Assembly: GCF_037392515.1 (NCBI RefSeq)
Contig: NC_090288.1
Span: 57,769,673-57,833,672 of the forward strand
DNA from: Haliotis asinina
Lineage: Eukaryota > Mollusca > Gastropoda > Lepetellida > Haliotidae
Reading direction: 5' to 3'
Length of the DNA stretch: 64,000 nt
The position numbers and the translations under genes were made by a program. The notes under the pieces were generated by a model that was given only the letters and a program-made list of their open reading frames with translations, was not told the origin of the DNA and did no database searches. Shown here one piece after another: positions 1 through 11,854 of this stretch. Position 1 is the first letter of the stretch. The number at the start of each line of letters is the position of its first letter.

Positions 1-1060
1 ATTAGAGCATTTACCTGCTGGTTACTTGCATATTTATGGATTGTTACACTGGTTGTTGTATGAAGAGTATCAGTCGGAGTTTCTGTGTGATGATTGCCTT
101 GTTGCCTGTTATGAATATGTTAGTTTATAAAGTCAGAGAAGAAGTTGTGTTTCGCTTGTAAAATATGTTGGGATGTATTCAGACACATGATGTGATCCTC
201 AACTGCAGGCCTGGTAGAGGAAGGGAGGTAGTATCAATGAAGTTATCTCCCCTGCCATGTCTGTGAAGCAGTATGCTAAAGTTATTGAGTGTTCCATTGA
301 ACAAGTTGAACATAAATACAAATGCGAGATGCATGCCATACATAATATTTATTACACTGCATATACTTGAAATTCCCCTATCCTTTTGATAAGTCAAATT
401 TTGTTTGGGTTTGAAGTCTAAAAATATATCATATATTTATAACTTCCCAGTTCCTCTTCTTTCTGCATGGAGGAGCTGTTTTGTCTGTCTGTATGTCTAG
501 TGATATGCAGAGGAACAAATCCAGCGAGAGAGTGTGTGACTGTGTGTGTACTTATTTAAGTCTCCCCACTAACAGCTAATTTGTTATGTTAGCCACCCAC
601 ATGGGTTATGGGAGATGTTTTCTGGATTTATACTTAAAAAGAACAAAACTAGAACAGACAACACATTCCCTCCACATACAGGACATATTGACACTTCCAA
701 GAACCAGTGTATGCAACCCAAACCCACCCTGTCCCCACCCAACACATGCACACACATGCAACACATGCATACACATGCTTACCCCACCCCCCACGCATCC
801 ACTGTTTTATCCCAATATTCCAGTAATACACACAAATTTGTGTGCCGAATACACACACATCACACATACATTCGGTTCCACCAGGATTGGTTTCCTTTGT
901 GGGTATCTTTGCTCATACTGTTGGTTTGCTTTTTTCGGAAGGGAGTATTTTCAGAACACTGTGATATACACTGTAACATGTACATTGATTTCCAGCCACT
1001 GATAAGGCTCAATAAAAAAAGTGAAATGTTTCTTTGGCATTGACGTGTCACTTTTATTTG
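1..1060 (+). other. Possible 3' end of an upstream plus-strand gene
   Basis: A frame is open from base 2 to a TAA at 128-130 (42 codons, no start inside the window), and T-rich, stop-filled sequence follows. An AATAAA lies at 1011-1016 with a GT-rich stretch about 45 bases downstream, which is the usual arrangement of a cleavage site. A TTTATT at 1053-1058 would serve as AATAAA for the opposite strand, so the site could also end a minus-strand transcript. I do not recognise the short peptide and it may be chance. The CA-rich block around 720-860 explains the overlapping small frames here. Confidence 0.25.
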
Positions 1061-3010
1061 TGTGCGTAACACTTTTTTATTGACATTACAAAAATTAATT
1101 TTGACTTGGCCGCATCTTGATCATACATTTGTCCACTATAAGGATGAGTGTCTGTAAGAAGGACTGACTGAATCTACAGCTCATGAAAACGTGCTAACCT
1201 TCCCAAGCTGTATTTCCGAGAGGAAAAAAACATAATGTGTTCCTTCTTCATCACTTTTTTCCTATCAAAAATTAAAACTATAGTCCTACCACTGACGTCA
1301 TTGTTTAAAGAATTGTGCCCAAGAGACATTTAATTTTTTTATGCAGCCTCACGTGGACCGCCTCTGTGTTGTAGAACCCCTGCCCTCAGACGGGATAGTT
1401 GCTGGCTTGGTTCATGCATAGTTTGACTGATGTATGGGCAGATACAACTTTTTGAGAAAGGGGACTAGCATAAGTGATTTTCACCGTTTTATAAGAGTGG
1501 TAAAAAAACACAACAAAAAGCTTTTAAAAACCCACACACAATAGAAAAGAGGGGCTAGGGGTTACGCACATGTGCACACACACCCCTGTGGATCCCCCTT
1601 ATGTCATGTAAAACTAAGCCATTGTTTTTTACACTGTATAAAAGTGGAGATCTGGACGATCACATACACAAATGCACATGCATGTAGACTGCTATACAAA
1701 CAGAAATTGGCATGCATGAACCTTACTTTATATTAATTAATACTTAATACTTTGTGTTAGTGCCATATTCTTGAAGGCCAGGTAAAACCATATTATATTT
1801 CACTTCAACCTTCGTTTTTATCAAAGCATGTGAGAATTAAAACTGACGAAATCATGGACGAAAATTGATTTTGAATTATAGCTGCTATTTAGACATTCCA
1901 TGGTTGAACGGTATCTTACCAAACAGTACACTGTTTCATTTCCAACTCATGCCTACTGGTTACAGTTTTGTTCTTCAGTCACATTGTTTCAATTTTACTG
2001 GGAATAACAATACTTTACAGTGCTTGTGGAAAGACTATGCTGCCTGGGCTATAACAGTTAAAAAGGGATGCCACACATATGAACACAACCGGTGGAACAT
2101 CTGGACGACCTCAGCTGACACCACAGCCGCCTGTCTACGGTAACTGGAGTATCATTGTGTGTGGACAGCATCCACAAAACCACTGACTTCACCATGCATG
2201 CAGAGGTGAACTCGGAACAATCTAACCAGCAACATACATCCCCTGAACCTACAGACTGCATTCTTCTCAGGGAAGTCCAGCATAACATGGCTCTCTCGGA
2301 ATGGAGTCCACATGATCACGGACAGTTGTAATGTGTAACGGATGTCCAGGCACCTTGGTCGTCTTAGTATGTGATATATGAGAGTTATGATAAACTGACA
2401 TTAAATCCAAGTCACTTCTCTACTATCGTCGAAACTAAATCGAGGATTCATACTATCCATCGTAATAAACCGATCATTGCAAATAGTACATTTATGCAAT
2501 ACAATGAAACTTATACATCGTTATCGGGCGTGGGACTTCATGTGACCTAAACTTTTTCCTGTTGGTGCAGCGAGAATGATGACAATCTTTATGGATGTAC
2601 AACCTCATATATTATGCTTTTCACAGAATAAATATGGTCATCATTCTTCATCCACTCAACTTCTAAAATGCCAATCAAAGAGGTCAATCAGAAATGGGTG
2701 AGTATTGGCCTAAAATGGCTTTTCCAGTATGCTATATTCCGAGTGGAATTGTATAGAACACAATAGCAGTCATTAATGGAGAGTTTCATGTTTCAGTCAC
2801 GTCGGAAAGATGAAAAATAGCGTCATACAGAAATTAGTCTCAACACCACTTTTATCTTCAAAGTATTACCAAGGACAACGGAACCATTCAATCTTTAATC
2901 GTCATGGAATTCGACAGTATAGGTTATTTATATATTTCCTCGATGAGCGATATTCACAGTTAAATGCCCATGTGTATATATGTGTATGCATGTGATTTAC
3001 AAGTTTATTC
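1061..3010. other. Intergenic DNA, no gene recognised
   Basis: Frames on both strands are short and show no family motif. I see no repeat with clear ends, apart from A- and T-rich runs and short CA stretches near 1540-1590 and 1670. Confidence 0.4.
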
Positions 3011-3019
3011 AATATTATC

Positions 3020-3290
3020 TGACTCATGGTTAGCGGATAGAGCGTATGCCGGATAGTGGAAGGGCGGTGGTTCGAACCCCGTCTGCAGTCAACACTGCAA
3101 ACGTAATGCCATAAACACAGCTGTGATCCCCGTATAAAGTACAGTACCATCGAGTTCCTTGTCTGTTCCACTTACAGCCATGACATCTGGATGTGCACCC
3201 TCCTTTACCCGACACTTAACTGATAAATATTGCGCTCACACTTAGTTGTCTGTCTAACACCCAATATTAAATAATAAACTCACACAACTA
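3020..3290 (+). repeat. tRNA-headed SINE-like sequence
   Basis: The first 65 bases resemble a tRNA promoter region: a box-A-like stretch (TGGTTAGCGGATAGAGC) is followed by a good box B (GGTTCGAACCC at 3070-3080). About 200 bases of unrelated body follow, ending near AATAAACTCAC. No tRNA cloverleaf closes, so this is not a functional tRNA. The family differs from the commoner SINE in this window. Confidence 0.4.
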
Positions 3291-3911
3291 AAACAATGAC
3301 CCCATGCTGTGCATTTATAATGCGAGCTACGTACTGTTTAACAGTCACCATGGCCGTCATTTGTATGTTGACAAACTGGTGACAGCCGTGTGTAAACATC
3401 ATTTTGCCAATAAACGTTCATGAGAAATATTTAGATGTACTATTCATTGTTATTATTCAGACAGATAATAAGAAGGATAAAAGAATTTAAGAAAAGTATA
3501 CATGTTTATGTTCTTTCCGTATCGTTCATTTTTGACGTTTACTCCGATAGATGAACAGTTGTGTTTATGCTGCACGACGCATATCGAATTAATGCTAAAC
3601 ATTTGTGAACCACAGCGCGTAAGTAGTAGTGACATGGCACTATGTATTTCACAACGTTACGATTCTAAATGAATTCTCACCAGTTTGGTGGCATCTGTTT
3701 TACTTGGGGCGGTCCAGTTGTGAAACAAACCTGACGTCTGCTTCTGTTTCTGTCTTGAGTTAACGCGCTTGAAAAACTCGTGCAACGGAAGTGGGCACTG
3801 ATTGGTTGCACCATCGCGTCACGTGACACTATTGACAGAACCCTTCCTAAATATACCATTCTGTCATAATGATTTGACATTTATTTGTGCAAAATAACCT
3901 TAAACGCCACA

Positions 3912-4072
3912 GCAAACACACGACTGGTCCGTGGTTCAATTCCCAACATAAGTACAATGAGTAACCTAAGTTGTTGGTGATATGTTGGTGACTATATCAT
4001 AATATACTTGGCTGGAATAATGTTGAAAGCGCGGGGATAAATTCATATCACTCACTCACTAAATTGATTCCT
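3912..4072 (+). repeat. SINE family 1 copy, diverged
   Basis: It has a weak box B (GTGGTTCAATTCCC), an internal GCTGGAATAATGTTGAAAGC that matches the family's tail, and it ends in CACTCACTCAC. The head is degraded. Confidence 0.45.
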
Positions 4073-4495
4073 TACTCCACGGCTATTTCTAAGCGAAGGT
4101 CCCAATTTGTTTTAATGAACTAGAGTTTTTGTGAATAGAGGACAACGGTGTTAATGCATTCTGTGTGTCATATATTTCGATTTTAATCACCCAAAGAAAG
4201 GTTTCATTTTATTACACGGACATGGACTAACTCAGTACCTAACACCACCTACTATCCTTAATATAGTGAATAAGGTACTTGCCACATTGGTGTTTTGTTG
4301 GGTTTGATTTGATATTGGCAGATTTGTTTTGAATATTGTTCTGACGACTGCAGGTTGTACTGAATACTAACACCTTAATCTACATACACATGCAGACGTA
4401 ATGCAGTCGCAGAAGGCGAAATGGACGAGCTGCACATGACGTCAAATTGAACAGTATATGTCATACATCATTATTGGTCATAGTCAGCATTCATT

Positions 4496-4542
4496 TACAC
4501 ACACGCATGCGCGCGCACACACACATGCACACAAACATACAT
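4496..4542. repeat. CA/CG-rich microsatellite
   Basis: Imperfect alternating purine-pyrimidine tract of CA, GCGC and CATG units. Confidence 0.6.
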
Positions 4543-5088
4543 AGCTTGTCCGGTTGAGGCTCGATAGCCAAAATTCATTATGTGGAGTTAGTGTACCATA
4601 TTCATCTTCTTTTACTCTTTAGTACATGCGGACCTTGTCAGTGTAACATTTTCCTATTCTTTGAAAACAATAGTTATCGTGGCGAATGGTTAGTAGTGTG
4701 TTATTTAGCACATATCTCAAGCAATGAAACACGATTTGCTGTGAATCATAAAGATGTATAAGTGAAAATATGGCATCTAACAACACGTGACAACGTTACA
4801 CATGTAATTCGCGGACATTAACGCGTCAAACACGTTACAAAACTTTCAACCAGACGTGGTTACCGTGGTTACGTCAACATTTATCTTAAGCCAGAACGTT
4901 CCACGGAAAACAGGACCAAATATGTCAGCAGGAAGGATTTGACCAGAAACTTCAATGCTTGTGGCAAGGTATGCCAAAATGTGCCAGGTTAAAATGGCAG
5001 GTATTCAAGCATTAACAATGAGAGCCGATTTGTTTCATTCCTGGAAGGAAACACATCCTCGATCAGCATGACGTCATTACTCAGGGGC

Positions 5089-5165
5089 TGTGGGGTAGCC
5101 TAGTGGTTAAGGCGTTCGCTCGTGACGCCGAAGGCCGGGGTTCGAATATTGCTAAAAGCATTAAT
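5089..5165 (+). repeat. SINE family 1 copy with internal deletion
   Basis: It starts with the family's tRNA-like head (GGGGTAGCCTAGTGGTTAAG) and a box B (GGGGTTCGAAT), then passes directly into the tail motif ATTGCTAAAAGC. The middle of the element is missing. Confidence 0.65.
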
Positions 5166-5383
5166 TTCTTGGCCTATCTGTAACCGGCAATGTAGGAACA
5201 TGGTAGCTACTAAATATTCAGCTTAGACCACAGAGCATCAAAATGCAAAGTGATTTGTTAGATATCTTTGAATTTATACTTCATGTAAACGCACAGATAT
5301 CCTAAAACAGCCGAAAACATTAAAACGTACACGTGAAGGTTCAGGTGCGGATTATTCATGTCTGTGCGCAAGTGTTTGTGTAA

Positions 5384-5470
5384 CTCTGCAGTCAGCAATA
5401 TTCCAGCTATGGGGCGACTTTCGGTGAAATAATCTAGTCAAATGGTTGATATTGTGAACAATGATCCATG
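5384..5470 (+). repeat. SINE family 2 fragment, diverged
   Basis: GCAGTCAGCAATATTCCAGC and the sequence after it follow the order of the better-preserved copy at 63864-64000, with many substitutions. Confidence 0.4.
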
Positions 5471-5669
5471 CTGTCTATGTTCGCCTTCACCGTCTCACTA
5501 AGCCTGGCCATCTGAGGAGTTTCTTGCCCATACATCTGTTATTAAAATTCACTTTACTTCTCATAATGGTGGTTTGACGTCGTGCAATATCTGTGATTTC
5601 TACTTGCCATGCCTGCTTTAGATTATATGATCTCTGGTACTTAGTAAACAAAATAATGGTTGGGTGGAA

Positions 5670-5815
5670 GGTGTGGGTCTTGTCTTGCGGCGTCATGAGT
5701 TCGAATCCACACACAGCTACAATGTATGAAGTCCATTTTTGTGTGTCCAATCCTGTGATATTTTTGGATAATCCCGCCAAATTAATAAAATTACACTCAC
5801 TCACAATTTATATCA
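5670..5815 (+). repeat. SINE family 1 copy, diverged
   Basis: Contains a box-B-like GAGTTCGAATCC, then the family body (ACAATGTATGAAGTCCATTT, a diverged form of the usual TGTGAAGCCCATTTCTGG), and ends in ACACTCACTCAC. Confidence 0.5.
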
Positions 5816-6564
5816 AACTGTTGAATTATTAGCAAGGCCATAAGGATTTAAATGAACGCAAAGACATAAAAGATCACGTATGTGCCCTGGTTTCTCAAAC
5901 ATATTTCCCATTTAAGCCTATTCTGTGACGCATCCTTGGATTTTCAACATCGTACATCCACGACTATCACTAACACGGTTCAAAGGGCGGACATATCAGC
6001 CTTGTTGGGTTCACTGAGCGTCTAGGAAGCAGAATCCGGTCTGTTTAAACAAATATTCGTATTGTATTTAATCAACTTGATCTGTGTGGTCATCAAACTG
6101 CCCCGTATTAGCATCCCAACACTTCGTGAACCTAAGCTAGTGTGCTTTAAGCAATTACATCGATGACTTCACGGGGATGCGGCAAGTGTGGACCGGTACG
6201 GTCAAACCCCGAGTTCCGCTCTACGCTGTCATTAAGTTCATTTGTCATCATCCTGGTAAATCGCTGTTCATCGTTTGGGACAACCCGCGGAAGTGACGGG
6301 CAGTACGACACTGATGTCTGGAATCTATATATACGGTTCTCTTGACATCAACTCCCAAATGTCCTCGCGACTCACAGAGTATTGCCTTAAGCTTCCATGA
6401 ATGGGACATGAAATGTTTATTTCTACAAGGGGTCCCCCAACCGATTATACAAGTGCAATACGTCCCTTGTCGTCAAGTGAATGTTGATAGTCATACGCTT
6501 TCGTGAACACTACATTATCCATGATTGGTGTATGAATATTATGTTGTGCCAAATTAATTCCAGA

Positions 6565-6790
6565 TTTGTTTGTTTGTTTATTGCTTTCGGCAACATTCAG
6601 CAGTATTGCAGCGATATGTCGGTGATCTTTAAATAATCGTGTCAAGACCAGACAAACCAGTGATCAATATCATGGACATCGATCTATGTAATCGGGATAC
6701 GATTACATTTGTCAAGCAAGTGAGCATGTCTAACCAACCGATCCCATTAGCTGCTTATTACGACAAGCGTTGTGATTGTGATGTGACACA
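6565..6790 (+). repeat. SINE family 2 copy, diverged
   Basis: Preserves the order of the family consensus: CAACATTCAGCAGTATTGCAG, then ACCAGACAAACCAGTGATCA, then CAAGTGAGCATGTCTAACCA, then CCGATCCCATTAGCTGC. This is the orientation that begins at the (GTGA)n end. The 89-codon frame starting at 6639 is explained by the repeat. Confidence 0.6.
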
Positions 6791-7387
6791 CATAAAACGC
6801 TTTGTTGTCAACAAACAAACAAAGAATTTATGTGCAGAATTTGTTAAAAAAAATACAGGATTCTTGAACGTAAAAGTGACACGTATTACAAACATACACA
6901 TTCTGTAAAGCATCAAGGTGTATTATGCCGTTATCTGTGACCTAACCCATCTTAATGTATATTCTTGCCTATGACGATAACCATTGTACAAATATACACC
7001 TTCTTGTTGTTATTTACTAAAATAGCATACAGTCAAAAGTTTTGCGTATTTGCTATGGAAGGGTAACGTTTGCATATGCGAAGGTTGGTCCGGTGGTCAT
7101 ATAGAACCATTGTCGTCGAGACGTGCACTGACTGACGTCTTACAATGATCTTATCCATTAGCGGCACAGTAGGTATACGCTATATACTGATGTCTATTAT
7201 CACGGTTGTTCGGCGGTTCTTCAAATGTACTATCAATTAAGAGAATTCAATTTGTTACTTAAGTAACAGTTATCTATACTTTCTAGTTTTGTTTTGAAGG
7301 GCTTATGGACATTACTATACTAAAAACCAAACGTTACTGCGACATACTAACAACAAATACAGTCAGAGTTAAAATGCTGCGAACATC

Positions 7388-7570
7388 ATGGTATTCCATG
7401 GCAGGACACATGTGTCAAGGCATGGTAACGATCAGTACTGGAATATGGAACTCTGCACAACACAAGAAGGGGTTCACTCTGTTAGTAGCGAGTGTGCCCG
7501 CCTGATGTATTGGTGTAGGTCTGGCACCTTCACCGCAAGGGCTTGTAACGCTAGAAACTGCTGTCAAGGT
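7388..7570 (+). other. Cysteine-rich open frame, unrecognised; possible exon
   Basis: The frame starting at 7388 encodes a segment with six cysteines in about 35 residues (ELC, SEC, YWC, ACN and CC, with ARLMYWCRSGTF in the middle). It is followed by a plausible splice donor (CAAG|GTATGT, 7564-7573). Cysteine spacing and the aromatic residues suggest a small extracellular disulphide domain, but I cannot assign a family with confidence. No partner exon is visible, and the downstream half lies inside an inverted repeat. It may be an exon relic captured by a repeat, or chance. Confidence 0.2.
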
Positions 7571-7742
7571 ATGTACACTGTCACAAAAGGGGTCTTAGCA
7601 CTGTATAGAAGCCCTTTCTACATTGCTGAAGGGAACCTGTGTCGTCATAAGTTCCAAATGGTGTCTCACGTCTTTTAATATAGTGCTAAGACCCCGTTAG
7701 TTGACAGTACATACCTTCATCGCAGTTTTGGCGTTACAAGCC
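7540..7742. repeat. Imperfect inverted repeat (foldback)
   Basis: The arm at 7540-7607 pairs with the arm at 7679-7742, separated by about 71 bases. The longest perfect block is the 14-mer GGGGTCTTAGCACT against its complement. GGCTTGTAAC at the outer end and GGTATGTAC inside are also paired. Arms are roughly 80% identical by eye. It could be a decayed MITE or a local inverted duplication. Confidence 0.6.
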
Positions 7743-7789
7743 ACTGGGACCTCCACCTCAGTGATGACACTAAATGTCAATAAATGTCC

Positions 7790-8400
7790 AGGGGAGGGTC
7801 ATTCAACATCTAAGACGGGATATGGAGGAGATCATGCGGCATTGTTAGAGAAATCAGATGACGCCATATATGACATTGTCCATTGCATCCCAGATGTGTT
7901 AATTAAATTCAGGGAAACTTGTGAACCAGGGCCAGGCAACAACATTGCTCTGACAGGGGCGTAGTCTGCAGTCTGGACTTGTCTATTAAAACGTCACTCC
8001 GGGGACTTTCTGTTGCGAAAACGGTAAAGCTGTCATTTGTAAAACCTCGTCCTGGCACCTCACAACATTCAGGTTTCCCCCAGTCACATGGCGTCCTTGC
8101 TGCAGCTGTTACCCCATCGGAGAACGCCCCACCTCCAAGGCGACCCCCTTCCACTCATGGACTGATCTAGCGTGCGCCTCTGCTCCCGGAGACTCGTGTC
8201 CTGTCAAGTCGGTGAAGAAAGACACGTGACTCTCGGCAAAGAGAACTCTTCTCCACTTGTGTTCCCCATCGCAACTGGTGTCTGCTCCACTGTAGACGTT
8301 GACGTCGACGTTCAGGCGCCAAGCTTGAATGTTGGATTTCCGACTTTTGCACGGGTGCCATAGACGCATGGAATTGTTCTGGCAGATGCATCTCTCTTCC
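7790..8400 (-). pseudogene. Decayed Tc1-like transposase
   Basis: On the minus strand, pieces in several frames line up with a Tc1 transposase in the correct order: RQRLQWSRHQLRW, then KWRRVLFAESHVSFFTDL (the first catalytic Asp region), then GNLNVVRCQDEVL, then PGVTF, then HIWDAMDNV (the region of the catalytic Glu), then ISSISRLRC. Frame changes and stops (for example after GRSPMG and after PGVTF) break the gene in several places. No clear terminal repeats were found. It differs in sequence from the intact Tc1 element at 59.7 kb, so it is an older, separate lineage. Confidence 0.7.
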
Positions 8401-8511
8401 CAAGTATGGTATATTCTGTATGAAATTGCTGTCTGGAAAGTGTGTCAGGGGTACATACATAGTTCGAATCCACTGGTGTTGACGTTGGGCCGTTACTGGG
8501 ACGTTGGGACG

Positions 8512-8955
8512 TTACTGTCTATGGTGTCCCTGCGGACGCTGAATCAATGAGCAACGACACACTACTACGTACCAGACTGAAGCATACCTGTAGCGCTCCA
8601 TCTCTCCTTGTCCCCTGGGTGTGTTTGAAAACAATGAATAGTGGTGGTTTGGGTCTTCTGCATTTCTTAAGGCTGCACTGGGTGGAAATGATAAACGTCT
8701 GATAGCCTGGTCCTTTAAAGCAGGGAGACTACATACAGATTGTAGATTATCCCTGTTTACAGTTAACATTATTGTACATTTTGTCTCAAATTGGTCACTT
8801 TTCTTTGGAGTTTCGTTCAATTCGAACAAGTGGTTGGTTGCGTTTAGAACATCGTCCATCTTAGCACACCGTTCAAGTCTAATAATTAATTCACAAGACT
8901 GCATGTGAAAAGATTCCACGTCACAGAACGTTAGCCTCTGAGAATACATGGACAT
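8512..8955 (-). other. Unrecognised 147-codon open frame
   Basis: This is one of the longer host-side frames (ATG at 8955, stop at 8512), directly upstream of the decayed transposase on the same strand. I see no domain, signal peptide or membrane segment, and composition is unremarkable. It may be part of the older transposon's flank or chance. Confidence 0.12.
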
Positions 8956-9192
8956 TCAAACAAACAGTGGAACACACTGATACAGACCACGCGGTCTCCG
9001 ACACATGACCACTTAATTGGATGCTGTGTTTCTGTGTACAGTGAAGACATGGCTCATGTCGAGTTCCTATTGCCACTGTGTTAAAAATATATTTAACAAC
9101 TGCACCGTAGTACTATGTGAGGTTAGCAGCGTGTGATAATGGATACCCTCTTTGTTACGTTGATGAGACTAGGACGGCCCAGCGACGTGTTT

Positions 9193-9385
9193 CTAATTAG
9201 AGAGGATCTTACACATACCATAACCACTCTCACCAACCATTTGCACATGTAAGAAAGGTAGAGCTTCCTTGTTCGTGTTTAACGCGGGAGCCGACGGCTT
9301 CTTCTTGGCTTTGGGGCGAATGCAATGTGGACAAAATGATTTTACACCATTAGGAAGTGTTGTAAAATCTGCAATGTCTAGACCT
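9193..9385 (-). other. Possible terminal exon, unrecognised
   Basis: On the minus strand an acceptor-like ATTGCAG ends at about 9376. It is followed by a frame running to a TAG at 9193 that encodes a basic segment with a CPHC pair (KSFCPHCIRPKAKKKP) and ends GYGMCKILSN. Codon choice looks protein-like, but no upstream exon or family match is visible. The acceptor lies inside sequence that resembles SINE family 2 on the other strand (GTCTAGACCTGATAATCCCG at 9377-9396). Confidence 0.15.
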
Positions 9386-9683
9386 GATAATCCCGTGATT
9401 AATACTGCAAACAAACCGCCTCTTTCGACCAACATACGAGCAGGAACGTCCATATTGAATTTATTAGAATATGTTGCATGATATACAGATCTATATTTAG
9501 GACAATGGGTTTAACAGAATTCTTCATAGCCAGCTTTTAGCAATACTACGGCAGGGGGCACGAAAATAGGGTTGAGACTTGGTGGGACTCGAGGACATGT
9601 TTTGGCGTTTTGAGTGAGGGTTTAACCACTTGCTCTTAATGATACAGACGCACGAAGTCATGAAGCCGTTTGGACCGAAACAC

Positions 9684-9771
9684 GTGAAGATCCGGGGTTG
9701 AGTTAGAACTGATCTTCAGTAGCCCATGCTTTTCGGAAAAGGCGACCAACGGGGTCGGGTGGTCAGGATGG
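9684..9771 (+). repeat. SINE family 2 fragment
   Basis: GTGAAGATCCGGGGTTGAG, CTTCAGTAGCCCATGC and GGGTCGGGTGGTCAGG follow the head of the family in the orientation that ends in (CTCA)n. Confidence 0.6.
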
Positions 9772-10024
9772 ACTGTGCGGCTTGAAACTAAACTAACTCC
9801 CCCAATTGGACCTACATTACGTTAGTCCGGAATCTTGTAGTGGCCTTTGGGTGTGCGTACATGTTTGTAAACTGACGGACAAAAGAAAGCATACACCCAC
9901 GTTTGTTTGATTGTTGCTAAAACGTTATTAACCGTTTCACAAAAAGCGGTGAAAGAGAGGGTCTGTGGTCCTTGTGTATCTACTTGTGTATCTAGATGAT
10001 AATAACAAAACGTCTTACCTTATA
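9772..10024. other. Intergenic DNA, nothing recognised
   Basis: No supported frame or repeat. Confidence 0.4.
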
Positions 10025-10162
10025 GACCTGTGGGGTAGCCTGGTGGTTGTTCTAAAGCGTTAGCTCGTCATGCCGGAGACTGGGGTTCGATCCCGTTCAT
10101 GGGTGCAATGTGTCCCTCGTGGTATTGCCAAAAGCGCCCTAAAACCCACTCACTCACTATAA
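10025..10162 (+). repeat. SINE family 1 copy
   Basis: Nearly full order of the family: GTGGGGTAGCCTGGTGGTTG head, box B GGGGTTCGATCCC, body ATGGGTGCAATGTG, tail ATTGCCAAAAGCGCCC, end CACTCACTCAC. Part of the body is missing. Confidence 0.7.
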
Positions 10163-11539
10163 CACAGTTTGAAAGTTCATGTCGTGAATATATTGTATCT
10201 ATGTTTATTTGCCTTCTATAACTATCGCGAGAAAACAAAAATTGTAGTCGCGCAATGTTGACGGTTATTTTCTTTCCAAGTATGTGTCCCGGCAAAGAAA
10301 TAGTCTGAACATGGCCACAAATGTTCAGCATTATAAAAAATAAATGCCAACTTTATTTTTGTTGCTTAAAACTTGGGAAAGGTGTGCCGTGAAGCTGAAC
10401 TGCTGTATTTAAGTAGTGTCGAAACGTGAGGCGTGTAACCTACGGTCCTGAATTGAGCGTGACGGTACCGCTCCGTACACTCGCTGCAAATGTCACAGGT
10501 AGACGACGTTTTCATCATAGTAGGAGGACAACTAGTTATGTTTCAAGTATGAACTTCAAGTGGATCGTTCGCGTATGACAATAAGTTGAGCTGTGTTTGA
10601 ACGGAATATCGAGTATTTATGAGAAGATATAGTAACACAAATATATTATCTGGAAAACATATGAACTTCAAAACGTGTGCCACTCTACGTGTTTGAAGAA
10701 CAACTTCCAGTGATTATTTTCAACACACTGTGAAGTACATCCATGTATATTACATGTTCGCTTTCGACATACCATTATGCCATGCCTTCAATAAACCACC
10801 CCGCCTATAAACTTTACTTTCGATTCATCAAAACTCAGCGTCGATAGTATCAACTCCCCTTGTTTTAAAGGGAGATACAATCAAAGTAGCGGTGGGAAGA
10901 AATTGCTCTGATTCACGAGGATGATGCTGACCGCATTCGGAAAAGGCGTGAATGCATTCCGCTCTTCCTTACAAACTGACAGTTTGGAAGTATAAACTTT
11001 ATAGAAACAACAGCTCGAGTTTTGATGTGATTTAAGTCTATCATATGTACACATGTATACGGCCATGTAATGAAGGAAATTAATCAGATTTACATTCAAA
11101 AGAAAGTATGTTATACGCAAAATATGTTGCAGTGGCTTATTGAATGTATTGAACAGATTTAGTATGAGATCTTATAATAATTCACACGGAATTATGATGT
11201 ATTGGAATTAGGAATGTAATTAACTTATATTTGGAAACTTAAAGTAGCTAATTGATACTATGCATATGCTCAATCTAAAATAATATGGTTTCATATTCCT
11301 TGAGCGATATTACCTAGTTACGTTTCGTTAGCACACTGGGTACATTCACTCGGATTTTATAAAGTAAGTCCAGATGACAAAACTCCACACACCTCTAAAC
11401 TCTGAAAGAAGGTGACTTAATAACCTTAAGCTATTAATTATTCCTATGAGTTACTGTAATTTATTTGACGGTTTTGATTTCTTGGTGGAAGATTTAGTGC
11501 AAATTTATTGATGATTTAAATCTTTTTTCTTTGCTAAAT
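10163..11539. other. Intergenic DNA upstream of the LHFPL gene
   Basis: Short frames only. No repeat with clear ends and no recognised promoter motif beyond AT-rich stretches. Confidence 0.4.
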
Positions 11540-11854
11540 GCATGGTGGACAGCAGACGGGCGCGGGCGAAGTCAACAGCAAGAACATCAGTTGTAGGTAA
11601 ACAGAATTTTCACCTGGCTTGTCTGCTATTCTGAAACCTGTCAGACCGGTCTCGCGAAGCTAATAATACTACACTGGATTTCATTCAAGCAAGGTGGGCA
11701 AAACACTGGAATTGTGGTTGAAATACAACTTGCCTCACCCACCGCCACCCCGTTCACCTGGATTGGATTCGGTGGAAACGTTATTGGAATAGCTGCCGAA
11801 AACTTGTGAGTTTTATTTGAAGTTTTTTGGCGACGAAACAGCAAAGTTGCCGAA
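11540..11854 (+). promoter_or_regulatory. Probable 5' UTR/promoter region of the LHFPL gene
   Basis: A locally CpG-containing stretch (GACGGGCGCGGGCGAAG near 11555) and GC-richer sequence precede the start codon inside AT-rich surroundings. A possible 5' UTR donor (TTGTAG|GTAAAC) lies near 11592-11603. The start context is CCGAAATGG, with G at -3 and +4. The transcription start cannot be placed from sequence alone. Confidence 0.35.

Noticed and set aside
586-1043. Two overlapping 138-142 codon plus-strand frames
   Set aside because: Their length comes from CA/CAT-rich low-complexity DNA. There is no domain and composition is His/Thr/Pro biased.
5089-5150. Functional tRNA gene
   Set aside because: The A and B boxes are present, but no acceptor or anticodon stems pair. 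It is a SINE head. The same applies at 3020, 10025, 36525 and 62860.
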